A stretch of 64,000 nt of DNA from Streptomyces spororaveus (lineage in GTDB: Bacteria; Actinomycetota; Actinomycetes; Streptomycetales; Streptomycetaceae). The translations under genes were made by a program, and so were the position numbers. The notes beneath the pieces were generated by a model that did not search any database, was not told the DNA's origin, and saw only the letters and a list, made by a program, of their open reading frames with translations. The stretch spans positions 1,116,001 to 1,180,000 of the forward strand of contig NZ_BNED01000005.1 in assembly GCF_016755875.1 (NCBI RefSeq), given 5' to 3'. Shown one piece after another: positions 44,517 to 54,034 of this stretch (positions within the stretch are counted from its first letter, which is position 1; every line of letters begins with the position of its first letter).

Positions 44517-46246
44517 GGAGCAAGCTCTCCCTTCAGCAGGAGCTGAACGGTGGCGCGGTCGGTGTCCTTGACGCGGGTCAGGGCTGCCTGCCAGGCGGCC
44601 GGGCCGACTTTGCCGCGAAGGTCCTCCAGCCGCAGCAGGTGATCACTCCAGCGTGCGCCGAAGGTGCGGTCGTCCAGGGCGGACCGCAGGCCCTGCAGTT
44701 GCTCGTGCAGGTGCGCAAGCCGGGGGTGGTGGCCGGGGTGGACGTGGGCGTTGGTGCAGGCCAGACAGAGCAGGAAGTCCGCCCCGCAGCCGCCTTCTGG
44801 GTCGGGCCAGGGGCTGGTCGTCTCATCCGCGCAGTCCACGATGGCGGTTTCTTGATGGCTTGGATCGGGTCCGTCTGTGATCTTCGCGGCGAGAACGACG
44901 GCACGGGCCTGCGCCAGGGCCTCATGGGCGCCATCCTCGAAAACTCCCTGTGAAGCACGCTGAACACGCTGGTCAGGCAGCATGTAAACGCTCTCGTGAG
45001 TTCCCCGAGTGTGCTGCATGGGGCGTCCCTCGCGCGTTACCGTGGTCCGCCGAGACCGCTGGAAGGGTGACCCTCCCAGTCGGTGGCCGTGCGCCCACCA
45101 CTGTGCGTCGCCGTCGGAGACGCCGAAGCTGAGGGGCCCGACCGGTCGGGGACGGTCCAGATTCCGGTGGTCCCGTCTCCGATGGTGCTTGCGGGACACC
45201 ATCAGAAGATCGGTCCCCGGTTGCAGACGGGAGGCCAAGACGCGGCCGTGTGCGGTGGCTTCGAGTGCCTGGGAGATCAGCCGCCCCTGGGAGTCGGCGC
45301 CCGAATCCGTGATGTTCTCCGTGGAGAACCACCAGCCTCCGCCCGCTCTCCGTTTCTCCACCTGGAGCTGGTAGGTCACCGAAGTGGTCTCCCCGGCTGA
45401 CGGCGCTCGGGTCGGGGCCGGCATCCAGTCGTAGACGGACAGGTTCCAGGCAAACCTGTCTGTCAGCAGCACAGCCAGTGCGGTGAGCTCCATGCGGTCC
45501 AGGAACAGCCGGCCCCACGTTGCCTTCGTGTTGTTCCCACCCAGAAGCCTGTGATTCGTCACGATGGATCCCCCGCTCGGCATGAGAGTGCGTGGGACAT
45601 CACCTGTGTCTGCGATCCGATCGAGGATTCGGCCGATCTTCTCCTCCCGGCTGCCGTCGGCCAAGTCGCCCGCCCGCCATTGCTCGAGCAGGCGGGTGTT
45701 CTCACGGATCCGCAGAAGCGCCGAGCGAAACTGCCGCTGCGCGCTCAACACCACCCGTTCTCGCTCGGCATCCTCGTAGGACTGCTTGCTGCGTTTCCCC
45801 CTGGGGACGCGCCTGGCCAGTTCTTCCGCCACCGGCCCGGCGGCCAGCCGAGGATCGTGCATCAACAACCAACGCACCATCGCCAGCGTCCCTCTGCCGG
45901 CGGTGGTGCCGATGTGCAAGGCTCGCCATCGCTTGAGCATGGCCGCGGTCAGACCGTCCAGATCCTGCGGCGGGCTCTCCAGCCCGGAGAGAAAGATGCA
46001 GAACGACTTCAACCTCTTCCAGTAACCTCGTGCCGATTGGTGGCTGTTCCAGCCGCGGGACCGGGCCGCGAACGCGGCAGCCAGCGAGCGCTGCATGGGC
46101 TCGGCCACCGGCAGCTCGGCGAAATCGAATTCCTCCGTATAGCCGGCTTTGTTGGCAACCTTGACCACGAACCCGCCGGGAGTCAGAGGAGGCTCGGTGC
46201 GGTGGCCGGGTGGCGGCGGGACGGCTCTGCGTCCCCGCCGGCTCAC
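44513..46246 (-). CDS. Middle protein of the recombinase operon, family not recognised
   Basis: 577 aa from GTG 46246, placed by a 4-nt overlap with the stop of the upstream recombinase. An N-terminal region resembling a core-binding domain (ARGYWKRLKSFCIFLSGLES; GLTAAMLKRWRALHIGTTAG) is followed by a middle part with FLDRMELTALAVLLTDRFAW, where a first catalytic Arg would be expected, but I see no clear HxxR or final Tyr box. It ends with a Cys/His cluster (GCGADFLLCLACTNAHVHPG) that could bind zinc. It may be a degenerate or non-catalytic tyrosine recombinase. Its fixed place between two recombinases suggests a complex. Confidence 0.75.
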
Positions 46247-47772
46247 GACGCGGCCTCGAGGAGAGAATCGATGTCCTGGATACCGGCCGTCTCGCGGGCC
46301 AGCCTCGCGAACAGGTCGTCCAGATCCTCGACATTCCTGTTCTCGTCGGTGGTCTCCACGGCGGCGAGGAGCGACTCCAAGTGCAGGTGGGAGACCGGCG
46401 CGAGGTAGTGCCGCTTCGTCGTCTCCACATCGGAGTGCCCCAACAAGACCTTGACCAGCCACCACGGGTCACCGAACAGCAGGGCAAAGTCCCGCCGGTC
46501 CGCCTTCGTGAGTCCGTAGCGCGATTCGAACAACTCATTCAGCAGGATCAGCATGTAGAGGGCCATGGAGTGCCTGGCGGAATGCGGGGTCGCGTACGGA
46601 GTCTTCCCGCGGACTTCCGCTATTCGGAAGTTCCGCCCGATCTTCCGTTCCTCCTCGCTGAGCAGGACTTCCTCGCAACGCAGGTTCGCCCTCCTGAACA
46701 CGCTGTTCCAGCGGTCCGGCTCCATCGGCAGGCCCTGCTCGGTCAGCCACAACCACGCCGGCTCCGGCCCGTCCGGCCCCTCCACGAACAGCCACCGCCG
46801 CTCGCGCCAGTCCAGGCGGCTCAGCTCCTGTGCACCGACGATGCCGGCCTTGTCCACCCACTCGACTTTCGGCTTCAGTCCGTGCGTGACCCTCGTGACC
46901 AGCCTCATGACGGGCAACCGGTCGTAGCGGCCCGCCGCCTGGGCGCGTTGCACCGCCCAAGCCCGTTCCGAGTCGATGTAGGTCTCGACCTGGCCGACCG
47001 AGTCCACCGACGCGTAGAAGGTCCGGCTGTTCTTCGACCGCGTCAATGCCCCCGCTACGCGGCCATGGAGGTAGCGGCCATGGCGAAGGCGTTGGGCCGG
47101 CAGCTCGAAGGTCAGCAGAGCTCCGCCCTCCTGGCGCCGCAGACCCGAGCTGAGCAGCAGCTGCACGAAGCTGGTGTTCCGCATCTCCGTGCGCGACTCC
47201 CACCCCGGCGCCGCGATCCCGGCGCGGGTGTGGCCACGCAGCCCGATGTCCGACCACAGGCCCCACGTCCGCGGTGTCAGCCAAGACACCCTCGCGCTGA
47301 CCGAGTCAGTGGCACGGTCCTCTCGCCGCGAAACATCCACCGGCAGCGGATAGACCTTCCCCCACCTAAAGAGCTTGGTGTATGCGGCCGCCTCGCGGTC
47401 CCATTTGGTCCCGCTGATCCGGCGCGGGTTCTCGGGAGCCTGGCATCGCCAGTGCCGGTAGTCCGCCAGGTCTTGCTGCGTCGCCTCCCGCCATGACACA
47501 CCACGCGACGACAGGAAGGTCAGGAGCGGCCGGTAGTCCGTTCCGTAATTCCGCTTCGTTTCCCGTTCCAGATTCCGGAACGCTTCGGATCGAACGAAAT
47601 CCAGGAAGTCCCGGTCCACCGTGCCGTCCGGCCTTATGTATACCGGGTCGCCAGGCCGTAAGCCGATCCGGGCCACCGCCTCCGGTAAGTTCTGTACCCC
47701 CAGGACGTCTTCCCTCGGCAGCGCCCCCCACTTCACCGGATCCGGCACCCACACCACATGCCACTCGCTCAA
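46243..47772 (-). CDS. Tyrosine recombinase, first gene of the four-gene operon
   Basis: About 509 aa. I prefer TTG 47772 because GGGGAGG precedes it; the frame is open to TTG 47805. The core-binding region (SEAFRNLERETKRNYGTDYR, DLADYRHWRCQAP) precedes the catalytic domain with SSGLRRQEGGALL (Arg I), PHSARHSMALYM (HxxR) and LGHSDVETTKRHYLAPVSH (His and nucleophilic Tyr), so all catalytic residues are present. It begins a few dozen bases from a hydroxymethylbilane synthase gene that lacks its 5' part, which suggests that this end of the operon marks an element border. Confidence 0.92.
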   Translation of the reverse strand: MSEWHVVWVPDPVKWGALPREDVLGVQNLPEAVARIGLRPGDPVYIRPDGTVDRDFLDFVRSEAFRNLERETKRNYGTDYRPLLTFLSSRGVSWREATQQDLADYRHWRCQAPENPRRISGTKWDREAAAYTKLFRWGKVYPLPVDVSRREDRATDSVSARVSWLTPRTWGLWSDIGLRGHTRAGIAAPGWESRTEMRNTSFVQLLLSSGLRRQEGGALLTFELPAQRLRHGRYLHGRVAGALTRSKNSRTFYASVDSVGQVETYIDSERAWAVQRAQAAGRYDRLPVMRLVTRVTHGLKPKVEWVDKAGIVGAQELSRLDWRERRWLFVEGPDGPEPAWLWLTEQGLPMEPDRWNSVFRRANLRCEEVLLSEEERKIGRNFRIAEVRGKTPYATPHSARHSMALYMLILLNELFESRYGLTKADRRDFALLFGDPWWLVKVLLGHSDVETTKRHYLAPVSHLHLESLLAAVETTDENRNVEDLDDLFARLARETAGIQDIDSLLEAAS

Positions 47773-47804
47773 CTGACGCCTCCCCTGACGCTTGAACACA
47801 CCCA

Positions 47805-48440
47805 ATGATCAGGGAACTGGTCCTGCCTGCCGACCAGCCGCCCACCACCCTCGCCGAACTGCCGCCCGGAACCCGGGTCGGGACCAGCGCACCCCGCCGC
47901 GCCGCCCTCCTGAAAGCCCTGTACCCCAAGCTCACCCCGGTCCCCATCCGGGGGAATGCCGACTCCCGGCTCACCGCCCTCGACGAAGACCGGCTCGGAG
48001 CCGGCGTGATGATCGCGGCCCTGGCCGGACTGCGCCGTCTCGGCCTCGCCCGCCGGGTGTCCGAGATCCTCGACCCGACCGTGTGGCTGCCCGCCGCCGG
48101 CGCCGGGATCGTCGTCATCGAGCACCGCACCGCCGATCCCGACGTCGCCCAGCTCCTGGACGCCGTCACCCATCCGCCGACGCGGATCCTCCTGGACGCC
48201 GAGCGGGCGGTGCTTTCCGCCCTCGAAGGCGGCTGCCTGACCGCCGCGTCCGCCCACGCCGTCCTCGACCCCGACACCGGACTGGTCACGGTCCACGCGG
48301 CCGTTCTCGACCCGGCCGGCGGGCCCGCCCTGCGCTCCAGCGCCCACGGCCCCAGCGATCATGCCGCGGACATCGGCCGGCAAGCCGGACGGGCCCTCCT
48401 GGAGGCGGGCGCCGCCCGCCTCCTCGCAGTCACACCCTGA
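47805..48440 (+). pseudogene. hemC: Hydroxymethylbilane synthase, N-terminal third missing
   Basis: 211 residues from ATG 47805 cover domains 2 and 3: GTRVGTSAPRRAALLKAL, PVPIRGNADSRLTALDE, AALAGLRRLGLARRV, LPAAGAGIVVIEHR and the cofactor-binding Cys loop ALEGGCLTAAS. The family has about 310 residues; domain 1 with the catalytic Asp motif (HSxKDxP) is absent, so it cannot polymerise porphobilinogen. The sequence also departs from housekeeping HemC (for example the AGAGIV loop), so it may derive from a cluster-borne paralogue. Truncation coincides with the start of the recombinase operon on the opposite strand. Confidence 0.82.
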
Positions 48441-48499
48441 CCACCCCACACGCTGGCCCGCGGACACCGAGCAGGCCCCAGCCCAGCACGGAGCAGACG

Positions 48500-49354
48500 A
48501 TGGACGCGCTATTTGCCCCACCCCGGAAACAGCCCGACGAGGAGCGGATGCGCGACGCCCATCACCGGGCCGCGCGCACCCTCCTGGTGGGCGGGGCATC
48601 GGGCCCGGAAGCATGGGGGTGGCAGGGCCGGACCATCAGTCGCCGTTGCGGCGACCGATGGCTACGCGTCGTCTCCCGACCGCTGGAGAAACCGGCAGGT
48701 CGACTCTGGGACGGCGCGGCCGCCGCGGACACCCAGCTGCCCCGCACCATCCCCCGGCCACGGGTCGTCGACGTTCTGGAATGGACGGCGGGCGGCCACC
48801 GCTACAGGGCGGAACTGACCGAGCTCGTACCCTGGCCGGTCATCCAAACCGGGGGCCCCGTCCTTACCCACGCCCCGGCCCTGCCGCAGGTGTGGTGGAC
48901 CGAACTCAGCGCCGCCCTGGCCGCCATGTCCTCGGTGCCGACCGAGCGACAGGCCGTCCGGCAGCAGTGGATCGACAAGAACTTCGACTCCTACCTCGGC
49001 ATCCCCCCGGTACAGGTCACCGCCTGGACCACGGGCCACGGAGATCTCCACTGGGCGAACCTATGCGCCGAGCATCTTGTGGTCCTGGACTGGGAGTCCT
49101 GGGGAACCCTGCCCGTCGGATACGACGCCGGCCTCCTCCACGCCTACAGCCTGCGCTCCCCCGGAACCGCCCACCGCGTCCGTACGACGTTCGCCCACAT
49201 CCTCAACACACCCGCGGGCAGGACCGGGGAACTGGTCGCTCTCGCCCAGCTTCTGCAGGTCATCGCGCGAGGCCACCACCAGGAGATCGCCGAGGCGATC
49301 AGGGCCCGCGCGGAACTCCTCACCGGCCGCCCCGTGCCGCGGGGAACTGCCTGA
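48500..49354 (+). CDS. Aminoglycoside-phosphotransferase-like kinase, copy A
   Basis: 284 aa from ATG 48500 (GGAG upstream). The kinase-like fold has the catalytic loop TGHGDLHWANL (HGDxxxxN, Asp as base) and the metal-binding VLDWESWG near residue 190-205. The N-lobe is short and the usual Lys/Glu pair is not obvious. It resembles the phosphotransferase at 59963-60814 (HGDLTWANV, DWEDWG) more than the one at 50257. The substrate is unknown; small alcohols or sugars are usual. It begins a run of same-strand genes with the deacetylase. Confidence 0.8.
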   Translation: MDALFAPPRKQPDEERMRDAHHRAARTLLVGGASGPEAWGWQGRTISRRCGDRWLRVVSRPLEKPAGRLWDGAAAADTQLPRTIPRPRVVDVLEWTAGGHRYRAELTELVPWPVIQTGGPVLTHAPALPQVWWTELSAALAAMSSVPTERQAVRQQWIDKNFDSYLGIPPVQVTAWTTGHGDLHWANLCAEHLVVLDWESWGTLPVGYDAGLLHAYSLRSPGTAHRVRTTFAHILNTPAGRTGELVALAQLLQVIARGHHQEIAEAIRARAELLTGRPVPRGTA

Positions 49355-49462
49355 CCCCGCAGCCGTCCCGCCCGTGTGCCGGGTCCTAGATCTCACGCTC
49401 ACCGGGATCCGATGCGGGACGCCCCCTTCCCAGCAACCCCACCGTGAGAGGCCGCCTCCCCC

Positions 49463-50260
49463 ATGACCGATGCAAGCATCCTGGGCCTGTTCGCACACCC
49501 CGACGACGAGGTGTTGGCCGCGGGCGGCGTCCTCGCCCGGCACGCCGCAGCCGGAGCCCGCACAGCAGTGGTGACCGCAACCTGGGCCCCCGACAGCCAC
49601 CGCGCCGAAGAGCTCGCCCACGCGCTGCGGATCCTCGGCGCAGCAGAGCCCCGCATGCTCGGCTACGCGGATCACCAGGTTCCGGACTCCGCTCCCGAGC
49701 AGCCGCGCCTGTGTGACGCCCCGCTCGACGAGGCGGTCGGTCGCGTCGTCGAGCACATGCGTGCCTTCCGGCCCGACATCGTGATCACGCACGACCCCTC
49801 TGGAGCGTCCGGGCACCCCGATCACGTCAGGACCCACCAGATCACGGTGCTGGCCGTCCATGCCTCCGGTCTCCCAGACCTCCACCCTCATGCCGGACCG
49901 GCCTGGACACCGCGCAGTCTCTGGCTGGCCGCGTACCCCCAGGTGGGAGCGCGCGATCTGGCTGACCTCCTCGCCACGGTCGGGAAACGGCTCCGTACGG
50001 TTCCGGACGAGATGGTCACCTCGCCCGTCGATGTCCGTCCCTGGATCAGCCAGAAGCAGGAGGCCCTTTTCGCCCACCGCTCCGAAGTCGCGCGGGCCCG
50101 CTCCCTACCCGCCCTCCTGTCGGGTCTACCGGACAGCTCGCGGGCGGACCTCCTGAGCACCGAATGGTTCATGTGCCACGACTTGACCCCCAGCCAAGTC
50201 CCCCCGCAGCACGTCCCGGACCCACTTCACCTTCACCCGGGTACGGGGTGTGAGGCGTGA
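49463..50260 (+). CDS. PIG-L (LmbE/MshB-type) zinc deacetylase
   Basis: 265 aa from ATG 49463. The zinc motif AHPDDE lies at about 12-17 and the second motif GHPDHVRTH near 115-122; a C-terminal His completes the usual site. Family members remove acetyl groups from N-acetylglucosamine-containing substrates (mycothiol precursor, GlcNAc-PI, teicoplanin-type glycans). The start of the next kinase gene overlaps its stop by 4 nt, so deacetylation and phosphorylation of one substrate are plausible. Confidence 0.92.
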   Translation: MTDASILGLFAHPDDEVLAAGGVLARHAAAGARTAVVTATWAPDSHRAEELAHALRILGAAEPRMLGYADHQVPDSAPEQPRLCDAPLDEAVGRVVEHMRAFRPDIVITHDPSGASGHPDHVRTHQITVLAVHASGLPDLHPHAGPAWTPRSLWLAAYPQVGARDLADLLATVGKRLRTVPDEMVTSPVDVRPWISQKQEALFAHRSEVARARSLPALLSGLPDSSRADLLSTEWFMCHDLTPSQVPPQHVPDPLHLHPGTGCEA

Positions 50261-51147
50261 ACGAGTCGAAGCAAATCCCGCCTGTCCTCGCGCAGTGGGC
50301 GGAGCAGCGCCTCGGGCCGGTCATGACCGTGCACGATGCGGCGCACAACCGGCCGTCTTCACGGGTGTGGGAGTTGGCCACCCACCAGGGCGTCCACGCC
50401 TACCTGAAGATCTCCCCCGACGAGCAGGCGTTCACCCGCGAGGCCCTGGCCTACCGCTCGGTCGTGCCGGCCCTTGGACACGGCCGGGCGCCGCAACTCC
50501 TTGACTGCCGCGCAGAAGACCTCGTACTGCTCCTCAGCGCCGTGCCCGGGACTCCCGTCAAGGCTCTGCGCATGACCACGACCGAAGAGGGAGTCCTGTA
50601 CGAGCAGGCCGGCTTGCTCACCGCACGCCTCCATGAAGCAGGCGCGACCGGGGAATCCACCCAGGAAGTCGCCGAAGCGGCTTTCCTCGCCGCGGCGGAC
50701 AAGGTGGAGATGCACCTAGCCCAGGCCGGGTCCCTGATGAGCTCCGCCGAGCAGAAGCTGGTGCGCGGCTACGCGCAGCGGCTCCGCCAGGTCGGCAGCG
50801 TCCCGGTGGGCCTGGTCCATGGTGACAATCGCCCCCGGAATTGGCTTTGGTCACGGCCCGACCAGCGGCTTTTCCTCATTGACTTCGAGCTGACGCGTAT
50901 GGCGCCGGCCGTCCAGGACTTCGTCATCCTCGCTACTACCGTGTGGGCCGAGCGGCCTGACCGGATGGACGCGTTCTTCCAGGGCTACGGCCGCCAACTG
51001 GCCGAGGGAGAGCGGATCGCTCTACGGTGCCTCACCGCACTGGACGCGGCCGCCTCCCTGGCCTGGGGCCCCTCACATTCCGACGCCTTCGTCACGTCTT
51101 CCGGTCGGCGAACCCTGGAGCGCTTCATGCACGAGGACCAACCGTGA
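50257..51147 (+). CDS. Aminoglycoside-phosphotransferase-like kinase, copy B
   Basis: 296 aa from GTG 50257, coupled to the deacetylase (GTGA). The N-lobe has a nucleotide-binding strand pair (VWELATHQGVHAYLKIS with the ATP Lys, and a Glu in FTREALAYRS). The catalytic loop is LVHGDNRPRNWL and the metal motif LIDFELTRMAP. All core residues of APH/choline-kinase-type enzymes are present. The substrate is probably the deacetylated product of the neighbour or a related aminosugar; resistance to an aminoglycoside is another option. Confidence 0.88.
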   Translation: MNESKQIPPVLAQWAEQRLGPVMTVHDAAHNRPSSRVWELATHQGVHAYLKISPDEQAFTREALAYRSVVPALGHGRAPQLLDCRAEDLVLLLSAVPGTPVKALRMTTTEEGVLYEQAGLLTARLHEAGATGESTQEVAEAAFLAAADKVEMHLAQAGSLMSSAEQKLVRGYAQRLRQVGSVPVGLVHGDNRPRNWLWSRPDQRLFLIDFELTRMAPAVQDFVILATTVWAERPDRMDAFFQGYGRQLAEGERIALRCLTALDAAASLAWGPSHSDAFVTSSGRRTLERFMHEDQP

Positions 51148-51172
51148 ACCCGGTCTCGCGGCCCTCACGCAC

Positions 51173-51781
51173 GTGGAGGTACAGGAACCGAACAAGGGAG
51201 GGAGGGATGAGTGCTCCAGCACCCTCATCACACACGGTGACGACCTGCGCATGGTCCCCACCGACCACAACCAACTGTCCGCCGCCGTCAAGGAACTACG
51301 CGCGGAACTCCGTGCACTTCCCGCAGATACCGATGACTCCAGGGCGCGGGCCCTGGCCCGGTGGATCGGCATCGGTCTGGTGAGCCTGGGCAGCTACGGT
51401 GACGGAAGCACGTTCCTGAGGCAGGCGCTCGACCTGGCCACAGCCAGCGGCAACACCCGGGCCGTCATCGCTGCCGAACTCAACCTCGGCGACGCGTACC
51501 GCTACGCCGGTGAGGCAGAGACCGCTGACGTGCTGTACCGCAAGGCCCTGGACACCGCCCGGAGTCAGCACCCGGAACGCGTGGACTTCGCCCTCCAGCA
51601 CTTCGGCAAGCACCTCATGGAGCAAGGCGACCTTGTACTGGCACACGCCCACCTTCGCGAAGCGTGGCAGCTACGGAGCGCCAAGGGCGACACCAGTCTG
51701 ATCGAATCTACCCAGGCCGCGCTCGACCGCGTCAACTTGCTGATCGGACAGGCGAACATAGGTACTGCCGCGCACTGCTGA
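51173..51781 (+). CDS. TPR-type helical repeat protein
   Basis: Frame 51173-51781, 202 aa from a GTG; ATG 51251 (176 aa) is the conservative start. A strong GGGAGGGAGGG lies before an out-of-frame ATG at 51207, so the true start is unsettled. The protein consists of TPR-like helix pairs (GSYGDGSTFLRQALDLATAS; ELNLGDAYRYAGEAETADVL; LMEQGDLVLAHAHLREAWQL). Such proteins mediate protein contacts and often accompany XRE regulators in Streptomyces arms, but no HTH is seen here. Confidence 0.75.
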   Translation: MEVQEPNKGGRDECSSTLITHGDDLRMVPTDHNQLSAAVKELRAELRALPADTDDSRARALARWIGIGLVSLGSYGDGSTFLRQALDLATASGNTRAVIAAELNLGDAYRYAGEAETADVLYRKALDTARSQHPERVDFALQHFGKHLMEQGDLVLAHAHLREAWQLRSAKGDTSLIESTQAALDRVNLLIGQANIGTAAHC

Positions 51782-51793
51782 TCGCAGGCCCTC

Positions 51794-52276
51794 TCACCAT
51801 TCCTCGGCCGCGCTCGGCGCCCGCCAGATCATCGCCACGTCCGCCCGGACGGCGAATCCCAGCGACTCGTACAGCCTCCGTCCGTCAGCCGAGGCGTACA
51901 GGTCAACGACCGTGCACCCCTCACCGGCGAGCCAGTCCAGGGCTGCCGTGACGCAGGCCCGGCTGTACCCGAGCCGACGGTGTGCGGGGTCGGTGGCCAC
52001 TGACCCGAGATGTCCGGCGTACGGGGCGCTGTTCCCCGGGCTGGGGAATCGAGGGATGCGAGTAGCGACGGCACACGCGGCGAGGGCGCCGCTCCCCGTA
52101 TCGACTACGAAGGCGGCGAACAGCGGGTCGGTGATGCGTTGAGCGAACGTTGCTGCGCACTCTGCCGCCCATTGCGGATCGGGGGCCGGCCCGGGTGCCC
52201 CGAACATGATCCATCTCAGCCTCGTGAGCTCCGCCGCGTCGGTGGGCACGGCGCGACGAGCTAGTTTCCCGGTCAT
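51794..52276 (-). CDS. GNAT-family N-acetyltransferase
   Basis: 160 aa from ATG 52276. Acetyl-CoA motif A is readable as GHLGSVATDPAHRRLGYSRA (R/Q-x-x-G/A turn), with the N-terminal arm RRAVPTDAAELTRLRW and C-terminal DGRRLYESLGFAVRADVAMI (motif B with Tyr). Length matches a single GNAT domain. The substrate is unknown. It converges with the TPR gene, ending 12 bp away. Confidence 0.88.
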   Translation of the reverse strand: MTGKLARRAVPTDAAELTRLRWIMFGAPGPAPDPQWAAECAATFAQRITDPLFAAFVVDTGSGALAACAVATRIPRFPSPGNSAPYAGHLGSVATDPAHRRLGYSRACVTAALDWLAGEGCTVVDLYASADGRRLYESLGFAVRADVAMIWRAPSAAEEW

Positions 52277-52444
52277 GGGGCATCTTCCCTTCTGGCTGGT
52301 TTAGGTGGATCCGTCACAGTGCTGGAGGAGCCGAATGGAGGGGTGGTGCACATCCTGGACGAGGCCAGGGCGGGTGCGGATACTGCTGGTCCCGGCGGCC
52401 GGTCAGTTCGCGTGAAAGCCCGGGGCTCAAGGCCCGGGATCTCG

Positions 52445-52971
52445 TCAACAGTCGTCGCCGCTGTGCAGCATCTGAAAGATGCCCGTCCTGCGGGCCTCGA
52501 GCGCGGCCGTCATCCGGAGTGCTGCGGAGGGAAGCAAGAGCTCCCCGGCTTCGTCCAGGCGTGCCCACATGTGGGCTTCGAGCTCGTCGGCCTGGAGTCG
52601 GACGTCTGGGGCTTTGAAGGTGCCCGCGTCGAACACGAAGTTCACCGAGGGGTGGGGAAGCCGCGGTCCAGGAAGGGACCAGGTGACCACGGCCAGAGCA
52701 AGGTCGTTAGCGTCGAGGCCGGTCTCTTCCAGCAGTTCCCGACGCGCGCACTGGACAGGGTCCTCGCCGTGGTCAACGACTCCGCCGGGAAACATCCATC
52801 CGTCGCGGTACCTGGCCTTGACGATGAGGGCAGGCCGTCCTCATTGGTGACGAGCACGGACGTCCCGGCGTAGGCGCGGAGACGAGTGGCCAGCCACTCG
52901 TCCTGGGGTGGTAACCCTGCGGGGTCGGGCTCGCTGGCGGGCATCTGGGCGGCGGGCTCGGAAGAAGTCAT
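52445..52971 (-). pseudogene. Nudix hydrolase with a one-base frameshift
   Basis: The 5' part from ATG 52971 reads MTSSEPAAQMPASEPDP to RAYAGTSVLVTNEDG. One missing base in GACGGCCTG (near 52832) moves the frame; the continuation reads RPALIVKARYRDGWMFPGG and the Nudix box GGVVDHGEDPVQCARRELLE-ETGL (GX5EX7REUXEEXGU), then SVNFVFDAGTFKAPDVRLQA. ATG 52795 in the second frame would give a 116-aa protein with the Nudix box but without the first strands. Family role: hydrolysis of nucleoside-diphosphate-linked compounds. Sequencing error or recent mutation are both possible. Confidence 0.75.
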
Positions 52972-53345
52972 CGCGTCAGCATTGCGTATCGGCAGCGCCC
53001 CAACCGGGTGTTTGCTGGTCTGGTCGCTGTTGCGCGTACCGTGCCCGGTTGCGCACGGTTGCGGGTGCGCAACGGAGTCCGCCGTCCTCACCCATTCCAG
53101 GGCGGTGTTGAGGGCCTCGCGCGGGGCGATGACGGTGCTGAAGTTCTCGGCGATGCCGTCCTGCATCATCACGCTGGTGGCGTTGAAGCGGCCGACCTGT
53201 CCGGTGCGGTGCGGTGGCGCTCCTCGATGTCGGGTATCCGTTCGAGGCCGCGTTCGCGGTCCCACCACAAAGCGCCGACGTCCAGCTCCGCAAGCAGCAG
53301 GCCAGCCTCTAGCCTGCGTCCTGACCCGTCCCGATTCGTATCGGA
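52972..53345. other. Degraded stretch between Nudix and kinase genes
   Basis: Leftward frames carry protein-like pieces (LEAGLLLAELDVGALWWDRE, then RFNATSVMMQDGIAENFSTV and IAPREALNTALEWVRTADS) that would join after a frameshift near 53200. They look like the tail of a decayed gene that I cannot name. Confidence 0.3.
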
Positions 53346-53909
53346 GTGCAGCTCGTGGTGAAACCGACCCTCGTCGTCGTCAGCGGCCCTCCAGCCACGG
53401 GGAAGAGCACGCTCGCTCGCGTCCTCGGAGCAGAGATGGGTTGTCCCACGATCATTCGTGACGAGATCAAGCAGGGCATGGTCATGAACGTCTCGGATCA
53501 CCGCCCTGACGGGGACGATCCGCTGAACTTGCCCGCCTGGACGACCTTCTTCGACACGATCACGGTCCTCCTACAAGGGGGCGTCACCCTCGTGGCTGAG
53601 GCTGCCTTCCAAGACCGGCTGTGGCGTCCGGGGCTGGAACCCCTCACGGCCATGGCTGACATCCGCGTCATCCGGTGCGCTACCCCCGCCTCGACCATCG
53701 TCGACCGGATCACCGAGCGCGCGCACACAGACAGCCACCGAGTCGCCCACGGTGACGCCGCCCTCCTCGCCGATATGGAGGCCGGCACGTACGACCCCGA
53801 CCAGTTCGTTCCCATCAGCCTCGACGTGCCGACGCTGGTGGTGGACACATCCGACGGCTACAACCCGGGAACCGCTGAGATCAACGAGTTCCTCCTCAGA
53901 CCTCGGTAG
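53346..53909 (+). CDS. P-loop kinase-like ATPase (AAA_33/zeta-toxin type)
   Basis: 187 aa from GTG 53346 (GTG 53355 and 53358 are alternatives, GGAG at 53342). Walker A SGPPATGKSTLARVL lies at about residues 14-28; RDEIKQGMV and LVAEAAFQDRLW resemble the substrate and Walker B strands of small P-loop kinases; RITERAHTDSHR carries the lid Arg residues. This group phosphorylates small molecules (aminoglycosides, chloramphenicol, UDP-GlcNAc for zeta toxins). No epsilon-type antitoxin is seen. The role is open. Confidence 0.82.
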   Translation: MQLVVKPTLVVVSGPPATGKSTLARVLGAEMGCPTIIRDEIKQGMVMNVSDHRPDGDDPLNLPAWTTFFDTITVLLQGGVTLVAEAAFQDRLWRPGLEPLTAMADIRVIRCATPASTIVDRITERAHTDSHRVAHGDAALLADMEAGTYDPDQFVPISLDVPTLVVDTSDGYNPGTAEINEFLLRPR

Positions 53910-54034
53910 AGGCAGGCCCCCCAGTACTGTCCCGCCGCCTGCCAGCGACACGCGACCGGGGCGCCCTCGTCCACTTCGACGAGGACGGTTTGCACGTGTC
54001 GGGCGGCGACTGAATCGCCGGCGGCACGTTCGCG

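Noticed and set aside
53346..53909. Zeta-type toxin of a toxin-antitoxin pair
   Set aside because: The P-loop kinase fold fits, but no epsilon-like antitoxin gene or coupled small gene is adjacent, so I kept the general kinase call.
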